Assembly: GCA_025769875.1 (NCBI GenBank)
Contig: JAGFNK010000023.1
Span: 124,001 to 188,000, forward strand
Reading direction: 5' to 3'
Length of the DNA: 64,000 nt
Origin: Russula earlei
Taxonomy: Eukaryota > Basidiomycota > Agaricomycetes > Russulales > Russulaceae
Below, piece after piece: positions 33,792 through 45,867 of this stretch. How positions within the stretch are numbered: position 1 is the first letter of the stretch; the number at the start of each line of letters is the position of its first letter. Under the pieces are notes generated by a model. It did not search any database. It saw nothing but the letters and a program-made list of their open reading frames with translations, and had not been told where the DNA came from. Both the position numbers and the translations under genes were made by a program.

Positions 33792-35340
33792 TCAGCAGGA
33801 ACCCTGGAAAGCCAATTTCTGAAGGGCATCGCGTTTGCCCCGTAACCCGCGGGATAGACGGTACCAAAGCCAATGAGACGGCGTCCCGCGGCGACGTCGA
33901 CGGGCGTGAAGCGGGCGTGTCAGTGCCGAGGTTGGGACTTGCAACTCATCGAGGTGGAGCAACTTCCTTGCGATGGCGAAGGTAATCTCAACCAGAGCTG
34001 GTCCCTTCCCCTCCGCATTGGACAGCACGACAATGCCGACGCCATCCGAGACGAAGGCAGAGGTGATCGTCGTTACTCCAGGCACATTGCTGGGATGGAG
34101 AATGACCTAAAGATACGTTACGTGCCAGCTCGTGATCTGATCAGAAATGGTGATTGGGTATGCCAACTCACATACCCAGAGGAGGAAAATACACACCACC
34201 CAAGCCGGTAGCCAATGACCGAGCGATCTAGTTGGCCCCACGGATTTCCAATGATGATACTGTGCGCGGAGGACACCTGTTCGAGAGCATCCCTTGAGAT
34301 GATAGTTTCATTTGTACCGAGATCTACGCCGTCGTTCAGACATAATTTTAACCAAGACGTCTATCGTTTAATCCCTTGCTTCCTCGGCCACGTAGGACGA
34401 ACCGATTCATCAATATCAGATATAACGCCTCCAGCACTGGCAAGCGTTCCAGTTTGCTTTCCCTTCAATCATGGAGGTATGCGTCGTCCATAGGAAGTCT
34501 ATGTCTCACTTGCTTGGCCAGACTGAAGAGCCAATGGAATATGTAGACCGCGCCATATTCAACGGCTTTAAAATACGATTCTTGACAAAGTCGGTGAAGT
34601 GTAAGCCAGATAATGTTGTGACCACTTGTGCGCCAACCACATGTATCTGCCCTCCTCCCCGGGGTCCGCATAAGAGATGTACGAGAAATAACGGCAGACC
34701 TGATTGTAATAATGAAACTTTCCACGAAGCTCGTGCGAAGAGCGCAAATGTCTGAAAATTTTGGTGATGTCAAGAGCTGTATCGTTTTGCTTGTAGCTAA
34801 GATCATGACTGTTGAACAGAGAAGAGCTATTTGGAAGCTCCCTGGTAGCCGCGGACCGAAATGGTCACAACCCACCTTGACATGCCAGATACATGGGCCA
34901 CGATATCGATCAAGTTTGCCTTCTGGCTTTCCCATGGATCAGAGAGCTCCCAATCTCCCGGTAGGATATCTGCCAGCTTAGTCTGCCAGCTCAGTGTGGA
35001 TAGACCCCTCGGAAGGGCTATGGTATTGCGGCCCTGGGCAAAATCATCGATTACTATCCCCAGTGCGGCACCGAGGAAAGCCTTCGAGCAAGAGCTAATG
35101 TTGAATAATGTCTAGAAAATGAGATATGAATACAGGACATATTGGGGATCAGCCGTTCCTTCTTTTTGTCAAAAGCATGACATACATCCACGGTGACTGC
35201 AGAGCCATCTTCCGATCTCGTTCCCCAGGTCCCAAGTTCGGTTTGACCATGCTTGTAAACGATTGCCAGTGCCAGACCAGGTATCTGATACGCATCGGCG
35301 ATTCCTTGGACGACTTTCGAAGACTCGGGTGTAAAATTGC
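33792..35340 (-). CDS. Serine beta-lactamase-like hydrolase, N-terminus unresolved
   Basis: Member of the fungal family related to class C beta-lactamases and esterases (beta-lactamase/transpeptidase-like). Exons that join in phase: about 35338-35186, 35111-34876, 34808-34700, 34646-34510, 34436-34403, 34360-34172, 34106-33792. The active-site Ser-x-x-Lys is in TLFNISSCSKAFLG. The Tyr-x-Asn motif is probably YYN in KFHYYNQ. The usual His-Thr/Ser-Gly motif is replaced by HPSN before VPGVTTITSAFVSDGVGIV. Other family text: DAYQIPGLALAIV, LSWQTKLADILPGDW. The final exon may be mis-framed after ARKLLHLD, because another frame there reads FTPVDVAAGRRL. No start codon or signal peptide could be placed upstream of 35340, so the gene may be truncated. 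A related, more degraded copy lies at 50.8-52.5 kb. Confidence 0.7.
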
Positions 35341-36405
35341 AGTAGAGGTTTCAGAAGCACGAAAGCAAGCGCTGGTTGCTAGCTGCGAGGTAGGCGACAA
35401 GGTTGTCGCGATAAACAGTCGCGGCAAGGACAATCCTTTTCAGGCTGAACCTTATCAGTGATTGAAATCCTTGTTCAAGGTTAAAGAAAGTAGCCTCGGT
35501 TCCTACCGCCTATGTTTAATCGTTACCGATTCACAAATCCCAATGCGGATTAAATCGAGTGAGCGGCCGCATCGTCCATACTGTACTGTATTGCATACAT
35601 TCAATGCACTGATTCCTTCTCCTGGAGTGCCTGATGCCATACGTAACGTCTTAACTTTAAGGCAACGGATGAGACAGCACTTTGCCCTCATTCTGGCCCC
35701 CAAGCGATGCTCTGAGTGACATGCTCGCAGTTCCGGATACACGATGAAGACGGAACACGGATCGGGGAGGATGGATATGCACTGGTCGCGATGAAAACGA
35801 ATTTCTTATGTGGGTAGTGAGTTGCTATCGCGGGAACACGTATTTTTGCATTGTCTCTTGACTAAGTTTGCTGTCATGGGACCAGCATGTAACCGAGTGC
35901 GAAATTGAAGTGATGAACACCATTAAGCGCACGACGATGATACCTTCTTCAAGGCGTGATCTCAGCCATATAAGACATCACTTGGCGATCTGGTCTTGCT
36001 GCCAGATATACCGCGCTCTCGCAAGATTCACGCTATCGGGATCAAGTCGGGCCAACGTGGGACACTCTGTAACGCTCAATTCAGAAAAAAGCGGATCGAT
36101 CAGAGCCACGCCTTCGCCTTCTCGTGGAACTGAGTTCAACGAATGTGCGTTCGGGAAACCTTTTGATGACGCGCGAGAGACACAAAGTAAATCCGCGTGG
36201 CCTTCCGTAATCTTCAAAAAAAAAAAATAGGTACGGCTCTTACACAATGACACAACTCACAAAGTGTACAGAAGACTGAATAAAAAGGTTTGCACTGACA
36301 CGACACATCAAAAGGGATCGATGTCATTGTCCGGGCCGTTGGGGTCCGGCCATCGTCTCACCCCTTCTTTCAGGCTGACCTCTCATCCAGAGGTTCATTC
36401 TCTTC
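35341..36405. other. Intergenic region, no gene recognised
   Basis: Probably holds the missing 5' end of the beta-lactamase-like gene and the promoter of the next gene. A 12-base A run lies near 36,217. The open frames are short and motif-free. Confidence 0.35.
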
Positions 36406-37532
36406 ATGGACATATCCTTCTTCCCTACGGAACTTTTGCACGACGTCATTGCCCTCACACTAGGTCGCTATTTGGGTGACATTCTCATCGCTCCAGTGTC
36501 AACGAGGAGCTGGGATGCGATAGGGACGCTATTGCATGTTGACTATCACTTCCGTTCTTGCACTCTGAGAGTCCTCGATGCTCTGTGGGATGGCACCTTT
36601 ACGGATCGCAAGTCGGGGTGCGTATCCGTCACTGTTGCCGTCCAGACATGGTATTAAAATGTAAGGGACAAAGGCACCCACGAAACTACACCCACAAGAT
36701 TGAATATTTGCGTTGCCTTGCCGAACTTGCGCAGATAGATCCATCGGGAGTGCTTCCCCCAGCGCGCCACGTGCTTTCCATGCGCGTCAACACGATGCCA
36801 TACGAGCGCATCGGTCGATACTTTGTTGTACATCAAGCGCGAGTGAACATTGGCTTAGCCTCCGATAGACGCGAAGAACGGCTCGAGCTGTTACGGCAAT
36901 TTGGCATGTCCGATTTGACGGAAAGCTTTTCTGCACTTCCAAGAGGGTTGCGCGATCGCATGTTCAGCGAGTTTGCTGACTACGTGGTAGACAACCTCTT
37001 AGTGCGAGTGCGCGGTAAGTCTAGCTACCTCTACCCCTCGGACAGCAAGTGTTTATTTATTTTATTTTTGCTCGGATACATAAGCGATCGCATTTCGGGC
37101 ACTCGTCAATGACGCTGCTGTGTTTGTGGCTCACTCCAGGTTGTTTGAGGTATGCTCGCAAGCTCGCGTCCCATATGCTCACCATTCGAGGCGGACTCCG
37201 TGCACAGGGTGTCTTCAGTTCCAGCGAGAGATACTTCCTTGACGGCCCGCTTCGTGATGCACGACAGCTCATGCAATCTGTGCGTGAGATCGGCCTCTCT
37301 CTCGGTCGGGACGGAGATGACCCTGAATGCACGATTTCGGGTCAAGACCCAGCTGCAAAAGATTTGTTCTTGACGCTTCTCCCCGATGTCCGTAGACTAC
37401 AGGCACAGGGGGGTAGCAGAGGAGTTATCTGTAATATGTGGGTATCTACATTGGGTGTATTACTAACATCGAAGGAAAGAGAAACTTGCGGGATCCCTTG
37501 CCCTTGAAGTTGCTCGTGAGTGGGTGAGGTGA
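36406..37532 (+). CDS. Uncharacterised basidiomycete protein
   Basis: Four exons in consistent phase: 36406-36617, 36674-37014, 37140-37412, 37480-37532; 292 residues. The last intron has a textbook branch point (tactaac). The N-terminus MDISFFPTELLHDVIALTL resembles the degenerate F-box-like starts seen in many agaricomycete proteins, followed by LLHVDYHFRSCTLRVLDAL. The rest is helical and has no catalytic motif: HKIEYLRCLAELAQ, RHVLSMRVNTMP, SVREIGLSLGRDGDD. The C-terminus is KLAGSLALEVAREWVR. No signal peptide or membrane segment. A protein-interaction role is possible but not shown. Confidence 0.65.
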
Positions 37533-37833
37533 TGAGGTAGCGAGAAGTCTTTTTGCTGAATTGCTGATGCACGCGCACCCATCGCGTCCCAACTGTCGGG
37601 GTTGCAGCACGCACCACCGCAAAATATGCTGATCCAGGGTTGTGCGCCATATGACGCATCGTTCACGGCCCTATTCAGGTCGATTTTTGTACTTCATATT
37701 ATAGGCGGCGCGTGACAAAGACAATACAAAAGGGCGAATAGACACAATTTCTGTCCAGACAACAAAGCAGACATCACGTGCGCGGTTAACATCGCTCGGC
37801 AGCTTGAGCACCAGTTTGGAGACAACTCGACAC

Positions 37834-39748
37834 ATGGCTAACTGGACCGCAAGCTCTAACGACGCGCTTCACCTATCTCTAGGTATGCCTATTGGTTCCA
37901 TTGGTTCCCATGGCCCGTTCGCGGTCTCAGCTCAGGCATGACGCAGTGCGCGCGAACAAAGACAAGGAAGCGCTCGGCGATAACGAAGAATACGAGAACT
38001 TCCACCCGACTTTTACTTATCCTGTTCGTGACGCATTCCTTGAGGGGCCCCTCCTCGGACCGCGCTGATCTCTGCTGCTCAGATTTATGGCGAAGACGAG
38101 CAAATATATGGGTATTCTGACCTCGTGATCGACGTGCGCTCCGTCCGTCCCTAAACGCGATCTTTTCCCTTGAATGACGACGACGTGCCGTGTAGCTGCG
38201 CTTCGCGTCTGGTTCCCTGGCGCAGTTTCTGGACGTCAGGTACTCCGCGAAGCTGCCGTCCTCGACCCTCGATGACGTCCGGGGGACATTCGAGAAGTGT
38301 ATTCCGGAGGGATACTATCGAAACGAAGCCAAGTTCCTCGCGCGCGTCGAAGAGGATGCCGTGTCGTTTCGTCCCCCAGGGGAGAAGATCGCTTCATACA
38401 CACGCGTTGCGTCGAATACCGCAACAAAGGGGAAAGGCGCGGCAGTTACGCTTCCTGAGGATGACCCAGACGCGATCGTGTATGAAGTGTGGCATGTTCG
38501 TGTTGTCAGCCCCGAGTTTCGCCCACTCCATCGATTTTGAACTTTTCTGTTGTAGGCAACGTGGAATACCCCAGGGTTCCGAGAATATCACCGGCGGATG
38601 CAGCTGTTCATTCTGCTCTACATCGAGGCCGGTTCTTACATCAACGAGGCAGAGGATTCGTGGGAGTTTACGGTCCTGTGCGTCCCTTGCGCCCTTTCGG
38701 CATTTCGATGAGTGCTGATGAGAATAGATACGAAAAACGCAAACGGCGGACGACACCAGTCACAGAGACGTATCATTTTGTGGGTTACTCCTCGCTGTAT
38801 CCCTTCTACTGCTTTCCAGACAAGGTCCGCCTCCGACTGAGGTCCGTGTCCCTCTTCTCTCTGATCGTCTGGCACCTCGTGACGACCTTTTCAGTCAATT
38901 CGTGATCGTTCCCCCATACCAACATCAGGGACACGGGTGTCAGTGTGCCGCATGTGCCCTCTCCTCTCGCGCTGACCCAGCATTCGCCTGTAGCGGCGCT
39001 GTACAAAGCCATCTACGAATACGTCCTTTCCAAGCCCACGATATCTGAGCTGACGGTCGAGGATCCCGCAGAGGCCTTTGAGGACCTGCGCGACCGCAAC
39101 GACCTCGCGATGCTTCTCGCCCACACGGCCTTCATGTCCGAGGGCCTCGGCTCCGAAGCGGTATCTCACGATGGCGGGCGGGTCGGGCGCGGACGCACGT
39201 CGGCGAAGGGAAAGGGAAAGACGGCGGGGGGAAAGCTGGGCCCGCCATCAGATCGCGCGTGGCTGGAGCGGTGGAGAAAGGAGTTGAAGATCGCCGGGGT
39301 GCGCGTTTCCTCAGTTTTGTTGTGTTACCACTCTCGCTCACGTTGTTCGCCCCTTTCCCCTCTACTTTCCGCGCGCCACGCACTTGACGTCCCGTGGTGA
39401 CGATGGTGTCACGATATACAGCGTCAGTTCCACCGGCTCGTGGAGATGCTCATCCAAATGCACCTGAACCCTGCGGACGCGCGAACCGCCAAAGCTTACA
39501 GGCTGCAGGTGAAGGAGAGGCTGTACCGCTTCAACTATGTGAGTGCAGCGATTGATATCGTCCCGCGAACGACTCGCTTCGCTTCATGGGCGTATGGTGG
39601 GTGTATGGGACTGACTCGCTTGACTGGCCGGTTGTGTACACAGGAAGTACTGGCTCAACTCGAGGAAAAGGAGCGCTTAGAGAAGTTGGAGGAGACATTT
39701 CAAACTGTATGCGAAGACTATCGGAGGATCTTGGCCATGTTGCGATAA
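37834..39748 (+). CDS. HAT1: Histone acetyltransferase type B catalytic subunit
   Basis: GNAT-family enzyme that acetylates newly made histone H4 before it is deposited in chromatin. Exons: 37834-37882, 37931-38023, 38083-38133, 38196-38495, 38556-38677, 38728-38841, 38895-38944, 38994-39298, 39422-39538, 39644-39748; about 435 residues. Diagnostic text: MANWTASSNDALHLSL, FHPTFTYPIYGEDEQIYGY, LRFASGSLAQFLDVRY, SWEFTVLYEKRKR, YHFVGYSSLYPFYCFP, then the acetyl-CoA-binding PPYQHQGHG, and the C-terminal RLYRFNYEVLAQLEEKERL. The join of exon 1 to exon 2 is one base out of phase with any GT-AG choice I can see, so exon 1 or the start may need revision, or a base is wrong. The other junctions fit. 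Confidence 0.9.
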
Positions 39749-40086
39749 TGAAGTTGCCCTCCGGAGACAGTTTGGTACGGTCGTTCGCAGCTCCGCGTTC
39801 GTTCGGTTGATCATATGTGCAAACCTTTAGCCGGCCCACCCCCACTCGACGTTGCACTTTCCAGCGCATCGATTTGTAGACAAGCGTAACACGCAGAGCA
39901 ATGCCACCCTGCTATTCCTGTCTGTTGAAATTGTTTGATTCCAGTGGGTATGAACTAATCCCTCTACCCCCAAATCTGCTGTGGTGTTGCACGAAACTAC
40001 AGCGAAATCTTCACCCTGAGAACCACAGAAACGTGGACCGAAACTTAGTGTACATCCTCACTCATGTCCAAAGAGCTTTCCTTTAT
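39749..40086. other. Convergent 3' region between HAT1 and GLR1
   Basis: 338 bases that hold both transcript ends. No gene or clear structural element recognised. Confidence 0.4.
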
Positions 40087-41900
40087 CTACTTTAACGTGA
40101 CCAATTCTGAAACCGAACGGTGAGACCGATAATCAAAATGATGGAAAATATACACATACCCTCGGCAGAGGTCGGGTGGATTGCGACTGTGTCGTCAAAC
40201 TCGCGTTTCGTTGCTGGGTATGAGCCAACCGTGATCAGAAGACCGAATTATTGCTGACATGTCTAAATTTGCTCACCGCCCATTTTAACAGCAACAGCGA
40301 AGCCCTGAAGAAGCTCGTCGCTACCCAGGCCGATAACGTGAACACCGACGACACGTTCTTCTGGCCCGACAACCACGAGCTTGAACAACGATGGTTCCTT
40401 GTGCTCCACAGGAATCATTGAGAAGTAAAGCGCGCGGAAGGACGATTGGTCTGTGCTGGGTGCGTTAGCAGGGATCAAGAGCGTTGATAAATGAGTGCGA
40501 ACAAATCTTGACAGCGTCACTACCATACTTCTCACGCGCTTGGGGCTCTGTAAGACCAACAGTTCCGATGGGGGGATGGCTGAATTCCGAACGTTTATCG
40601 GTTAGCAAAGATGGCAGACACAGCACAGTTCTGAAAGGCTCACGAGAAGACAACAGTGGGGATATTATGGTAGTCGAGTTTGTCGTTTTTGAACTTCTCT
40701 CCACCGTAGAGCCTGTTGGAAAGCCGTCTTCCGGCGGCAATGGCGACCGGTGTGAGAAGCGCCTTGCCCTGCGCGTCGCCAATCGAGTAGATGCCCTTAA
40801 CGTTTGTCTCTTGCCACTCGTCGACGACGACGTTCCCTTTGGGATCAAGCTTGACACCGACGTCCTCGAGGCCGAGGTGCGCCGTATTTGCCTCGCGACC
40901 GATCGCCCAAATGAGCGTGTCGACTTCGATCGTTTTGCCAGAGTTGAGATGAATGGTAAGGGGGGCATTACGCTCGCCCTTGACCTTGACCACTTTGCTG
41001 TTGCCGTGGAAATTGATGCCGGTGTGCTGCATCCATGGCAAGAGAACGTCCTGTAAGGCAGGATCAAAGGTGCGAAGGACTTTGTCGTAGCGAGCGATAA
41101 TGTGTGTTTCTGTGCCCAACGCGTTCAGCACCCCTGCCAGCTCAACTGCAATATAACCCGCGCCAACCACTGCGACGCGGCCGGGCTGATCCTCGAGAGC
41201 GAAGAACCCATCTGAGTCAATGCCGAGCGACGCGCCGGGGATGTCCTTGTCCGAGGGAATGACCGGGCGTCCACCGGTGGCTATGACCACCTTGTCAGTG
41301 TCTATGTAGTACTTTTTGCCCTCCTGGGGAACAATCTCGATCCTAGTCGGGGATGTGAGCTTGGCGTGACCGGCGTAGTATGTGACACCTTCCCCGGTGA
41401 TATTTTTGTCGTAGATTCCGTTTAGAAAGCGGATGTATGCGTCGCGCTGAGGCTTGAAAGAGGCCCAGGCGAACTTGGGGCCGTCCTGGGGCAGGTTGAA
41501 GTGATAGCCGTTGACTGCATGACGAAGCTTGTCTGCGAGATCCGCGGCATGCCACATGATCTTCCAGCATCTCAACAAAACGAAGATATGAAGACTTGCA
41601 CAGAATACTCACCTTCTTCGGCACGCAGCCTTGGGTGGGGCGCTTGTGAACGTATGCAAACCACCGGAGGACCAACACATACCAACGTTCACGCAAGTGC
41701 CGCCCAATTTTCCTGATTCCTCTATGATTGCTGTCTTGGCACCGTGAAGTGAAGCGCGACGCTAAATGAGATGGAGTAGGCGCCAGGTCATGACGACATA
41801 TCAAGTGAGGGCATACCGAACCAGCTGAGCCTCCGCTACCGCCTCCGATAAAGACGACGTCATATTTTTCACCATCGGTTGGGCTCTCTACGGGAGGCAT
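40087..41900 (-). CDS. GLR1: Glutathione reductase
   Basis: FAD-dependent enzyme that reduces oxidised glutathione with NADPH in cytosol and mitochondria. Eight exons, all in phase: 41900-41817, 41761-41683, 41629-41613, 41560-40641, 40579-40503, 40450-40277, 40213-40160, 40106-40087; 474 residues, normal for the family. The FAD site is VVFIGGGSGGSAG. The redox-active disulfide is GGTCVNVGCVPKK, split by an intron, with a 17-bp exon carrying the second cysteine. The NADPH fold is VAVVGAGYIAVELAG. The second FAD contact is GIYSIGDAQGKALLTPVA. The C-terminal catalytic base is in VAIHPTSAEELVTLK. The start at 41900 gives a cytosolic form; an upstream start for a mitochondrial form was not found. 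Confidence 0.95.
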
Positions 41901-42280
41901 TCTCGGGACTGAACTATGACTAAGGGCTCTGAAAGTCTAGGAGAAGGGGGTCAATGAGATGGGACGAATACAGCAAAGTCGGGTTACCTGAGCGAGTCTT
42001 AGGGCGGGAGAGGTCAGGTTTTGAGAGCTCGAACGGAGAATGGAACGATTGGATGAGATGGAGAACGCCAGCTTTGGGATATTGCGAGGGGCTTCAAGTT
42101 GGTCATCCAACACTGGTCGGTCGCTCACACACGTTCGATTCGTCATATCATATCACACAAGCTTGCCTCGCATCACCATCATATTCCGAATCAGCACTCC
42201 CAGGAATCGAGGGATAGCTACCCGAGATTCATATATCGTACACTATAACTTTACTAACACAATCCATCGTACACTCACTT

Positions 42281-42915
42281 TCACTTTCCGAAAATCTGCG
42301 CAAAAGTCGTTCCTTGGTAGCTGCAAGATGTTGTTCAATGGAAACCTTCACGGCTCCCATGAGTGTATGACTCACCTCAAGTATGCCCTGCCTGGGTCGT
42401 TGAATTTTCTGAGACGTGTCCTGGTTGGTACGACCCATGGTCACAACTGAAAAGGGTCATGCTTACATGTAACCCCTGTTTCCCGGAACTCCCAGTTCCA
42501 CGAGGAGAAACTCAAACAAGCCCTTGCTGTATGCCTCGTTCTGCTCTGGCGTGATATTATCCAGGCTCGTCTAGGAGGAATATAAATGGCCGGTTCATTT
42601 GTTTAGAGCACGTAGACGAGACGCACAATGTCCAGCAAGAAGGCGGGGTCGAACGTTCCGGAGAACGAAACGTACTCGTTGTGACGATACGAGACTAACA
42701 TGAATTTCTCCGGTTTCCCCAGAATGCTCGCCCCGACCTATCGTATACGCTGAAAGGACATCTGGGCTGGAAAAGGTATCGAGGTGGGTTGTACCTTGGA
42801 GAGGTTCAGAACAAACGACTTTGGGTCGGCAACCTGCACGAATTGAGTGGATAGAGGCCCTCCCATACTAGACTAGATCTACCTTAACATTTGTCTCGAG
42901 AATGAGAGTAGGCAT
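42281..42915 (-). CDS. MIF/tautomerase superfamily protein, copy 1
   Basis: Small protein of the macrophage migration inhibitory factor and tautomerase fold. Six exons (42915-42883, 42833-42795, 42737-42627, 42570-42467, 42408-42376, 42320-42281) give 119 residues. It starts MPTLILETNVK, so the N-terminal proline that acts as catalytic base in the family is present. Further text: FVLNLSKVGASILGKP, FMLVSYRHNEYVSFSGTFDPA, LGVPGNRGYIKFND, YQGTTFAQIFGK. Fungal members are trimeric and of unsure physiological role; tautomerase activity is likely. A paralogue with the same exon lengths lies 3.6 kb away on the same strand. Confidence 0.85.
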
Positions 42916-44262
42916 GATTGGCAAGTGGCAATCGACAAGGTTCTCTGGCGGGGCACGCTTATCTACTACCCACTGCCCACACCCGGATTGGAATAGGGGA
43001 TGATCGATGACACAGATACCGAGTCATCGACGTCCCCAACCGCTTCCCACCTGCCACAACAAGAAGCGGACCAGATAGGAGAATGGCTGAAGTATCCCCG
43101 CCGCATAACAGTTTCCAACAACCTTCACCTCAAGGTAACCAGAATAGACCTCTAGAATCATTTTGTCGAGAACTCTCACGCTATTTCCCATGAACAAGAA
43201 AAGGCTTTCATGGATCATAGTGACGGGAGTCGGAGACCTACCATACGATGTGCCTGAATCGACAAGCCCATCCTTATAAAACCATGCGCACAACGGACAT
43301 TGTATTATGCTACTACGATGATCATAGCAAGTCAGCGTCGCTTGGGTTCATAACCGCTCACAATTCCCTTGATTTCTCTTTCGGCCTTCAGTTCTGCATT
43401 TTCTACCCCGCGTGATTACTGCGAGCCTTCAAGTCCATGGAGCGCTATCCATGCATGACCAGCACCTAGGCATACAGTACCTGGCAGTGACCTATGGCAT
43501 CGTAGGCCAGTCATCGGAAGCCTGTTGGGTCCAACCGCCGCTGATTGTTGGGAGCTTGAGTGGAAGCGGGGGGGCATCAAAAGATCGGTGCTGGTGATTG
43601 CCCGCTGGTCTTGTGCGTTGGCCAGCCGTAAGAGATAGATGTACGTGGCGAAGAAGAGCGGAAGCAAACCCGGAGGATTCAGAGCGGAGTAGCCAGGAGC
43701 GAACTCGAGCCGTAAGCGTTGCCCGCAGGTGTTTCGGTGTGACAACGCGCCAGATGACGGTGGAAGGAAGGGCGCAAGCACGGATCTTAATTTCACCAGG
43801 CTCGGAGCGGTTACAAACTCAGCAACCTCGATCCGTCTCGCTAGACTAGATAGATAACGACATCTCACGCACTGGGCCGCCCCGTTAGTTGGTGACCAGA
43901 ACCGGCTGGCGCTCGACGGTATCAATAACAGTTGTAAATTTGCCAATTGGACACTTCATAAAATCCTGCTTGTAATGAGGACCAAAGATGAGATCTTCTA
44001 ATGCTGGGGTGCGTAACAGGGGGCACAAGGCGTGAGCACATAAAGGAGATGTCAGGCGACGCACCAATGGCTCGTAAGATTGTCTGAGTGTGGTAAATAG
44101 GTGATGAATTGGCTAAAGCATGAAGAATACACCTGATGTATTTCGCCGGACAATTATGATCTCAGAAGGTAAACAACTAGAAAAGTGAGTGTAAGTCGAG
44201 TTAGGCTACCGTACGCCAATCGTACGGAAGGAGGATAGGGAGGGAAAAGAATAGCAGAATGT
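42916..44262. other. Intergenic region, possible unresolved small exons
   Basis: A terminal exon-like piece on the minus strand (about 43,886-44,005) reads ALEDLIFGPHYKQDFMKC and ends VERQPVLVTN at a stop, preceded by an acceptor (cccag) and a likely 19-base exon. I could not find its start or family. The rest shows nothing convincing, including a 176-codon minus frame at 43416-43946 that overlaps this piece. Confidence 0.35.
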
Positions 44263-45711
44263 TCAATACATCTCGAACGGAGCCTCCTCCAATCGCTGGC
44301 TGAATGCGGAGCTGAAACTTATACCGGTCCAACTTCGGGTTCGTGAAGAGTTAAGTGCATCCGGAGGCTCGATCCAACCAGGAGAGTCTGTGCCGCCACC
44401 GAAACCCCCGTCACTGATATAGTCAAAATCGGAAAACATGTCAGGGTCGCTCGGCGAGGCGCTGGGAGCCAAGCCGGAGAGCGGAGAATCCGCGCCAGCA
44501 CCCGGGGCGAAATTTCTCAATGGGAGTTGCGAAGCCGACGCGGAAAAGTCAAGCATGGGAAAGACGAAAGAGTATGCTGGGTCGATGGGCGAATTCGAGT
44601 TGAGCTCTGCGAGGCCCGCGCCATCCGGCGGCAGGGCAGAACCAACGTCCGACAGCGACATAGCAGCCTCGTCCTCCGGTTCCTCGTCTTTAGACTCTTC
44701 GACGCGCTCTTCCTCGAGGATGCACCACCCTGTCGCCGCCTCGCCTAGTATGCCACGTACAGCATGCGCCGACCACCCCGTAAAGCGAACGCGCAGAACA
44801 CCGATGCCGCACGCCCCGCCAAGCGTCTCGCACGTCGCGCCTTTGGTCCATACCTGCGCGGCGTCAAGCTGCTCGAAGAGCGCGTGCACGCGTGATGCGT
44901 GCCGCTCGGTGTCGATGTGGAGCGCTGATAGCTCTAAAAATGGGACGAGTGGGTGGCGGTCGTACGCGAATGTGTGTGCAAGTGGGATGCGCGCCGTTGG
45001 CGTCGGCGCGAGAGGGACCAGAAGTGTTGTTGATACGTCGGGAACCTGAGCAAGAGTGAAGTACTCGTCGAACTCGGCTTCGGCTTCCACTGCTCCAACG
45101 GCGGGATGGAAATCCACTTTGTTGCTAGCGCAGGTAGGGTAGGTCCGCTTCTTCGACTTGGTGCGGGCACGCTTCAGTTTCAAAGTCAGAGCATTGTCAC
45201 CCTTCATCCTCGTATCAAAGTCGGCTTCCAGGAATGCTCGGCTTGCCACAGGGATGTTGTGCATTTTATCGGCGAGGCTCTGGAAAATTGGGCGGCCCGT
45301 TGTGAAGTTTCGGGCTGTGCCGAGGCCCACTTGCGTGATGTTACGTGGAATGCCAGGGGGACGAGGGAGGCGCGGAGAACCCATACGCATGGAAAGGGCA
45401 TGGCGAACAGGCAGAGACAAGGTATTCTCGATCGTGGGCATCCGAGTCGCTATGGTCTGTAGGGAACGTGGCGCAGCGCATGGGGCTCGCAGTGTACCCG
45501 GAGTTGTAAGATGACCGACAAAGGCATTGAAGATCGCCCTTGTTCTGTGGAGGACACGGGAGGTAAGAGGAGATGGTTGATGAGGGGCGCCTCGAGGTGC
45601 GAAGGATGGAGTGTGTAGACTACGAGCAGAAGTTACATTGGGTGGATTATGTATAGCTCGGGACGCTTGTCGCGCCACGAACGACGAAAGCCCCGACGAT
45701 GCTAGGGGCAT
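44263..45711 (-). CDS. Intronless conserved protein of unknown function
   Basis: A single open frame of about 482 codons from ATG 45711 (MPLASSGLSSFVARQ). The first 150 residues are basic, Ser/Pro-rich and low in acidic residues, with FVARQASRAI, and could act as a mitochondrial presequence or be disordered. The middle part looks folded: VASRAFLEADFDTRMKGD, AEAEFDEYFTLAQVPDVST, FLELSALHIDTERHASRVHAL, then GVLRVRFTGWSAHAVRGIL and GWCILEEERVE. The C-terminal 140 residues are acidic, Ser-rich and end EAPFEMY. No known domain was recognised. The intronless structure contrasts with its intron-rich neighbours. Length and composition make it a credible gene; a function cannot be given. Confidence 0.65.
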   Translation of the reverse strand: MPLASSGLSSFVARQASRAIHNPPNVTSARSLHTPSFAPRGAPHQPSPLTSRVLHRTRAIFNAFVGHLTTPGTLRAPCAAPRSLQTIATRMPTIENTLSLPVRHALSMRMGSPRLPRPPGIPRNITQVGLGTARNFTTGRPIFQSLADKMHNIPVASRAFLEADFDTRMKGDNALTLKLKRARTKSKKRTYPTCASNKVDFHPAVGAVEAEAEFDEYFTLAQVPDVSTTLLVPLAPTPTARIPLAHTFAYDRHPLVPFLELSALHIDTERHASRVHALFEQLDAAQVWTKGATCETLGGACGIGVLRVRFTGWSAHAVRGILGEAATGWCILEEERVEESKDEEPEDEAAMSLSDVGSALPPDGAGLAELNSNSPIDPAYSFVFPMLDFSASASQLPLRNFAPGAGADSPLSGLAPSASPSDPDMFSDFDYISDGGFGGGTDSPGWIEPPDALNSSRTRSWTGISFSSAFSQRLEEAPFEMY

Positions 45712-45867
45712 CGTAGGCAATTGTGAGTGCGATGCGAATGTTGTAACCAAAGTACAGAAGACGAGGTGAATGATTTTAGGCTCCTCCTAAATCTCCTGCC
45801 AGTAGCGATGCCGCGTTGCCGGAAGTCCACGCATGCCATTCACCACACCACATGACTACTTTGCTCC

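Noticed and set aside
38931..38993. A second phase error in HAT1 near the acetyl-CoA motif
   Set aside because: Using a donor at 38945 (gtgccg) gives an in-phase 49-nt intron and two extra residues after GHG, so no error is needed.
43416..43946. A 176-codon minus frame between the MIF genes
   Set aside because: It overlaps a better-looking terminal exon in another frame and has no recognisable motif.
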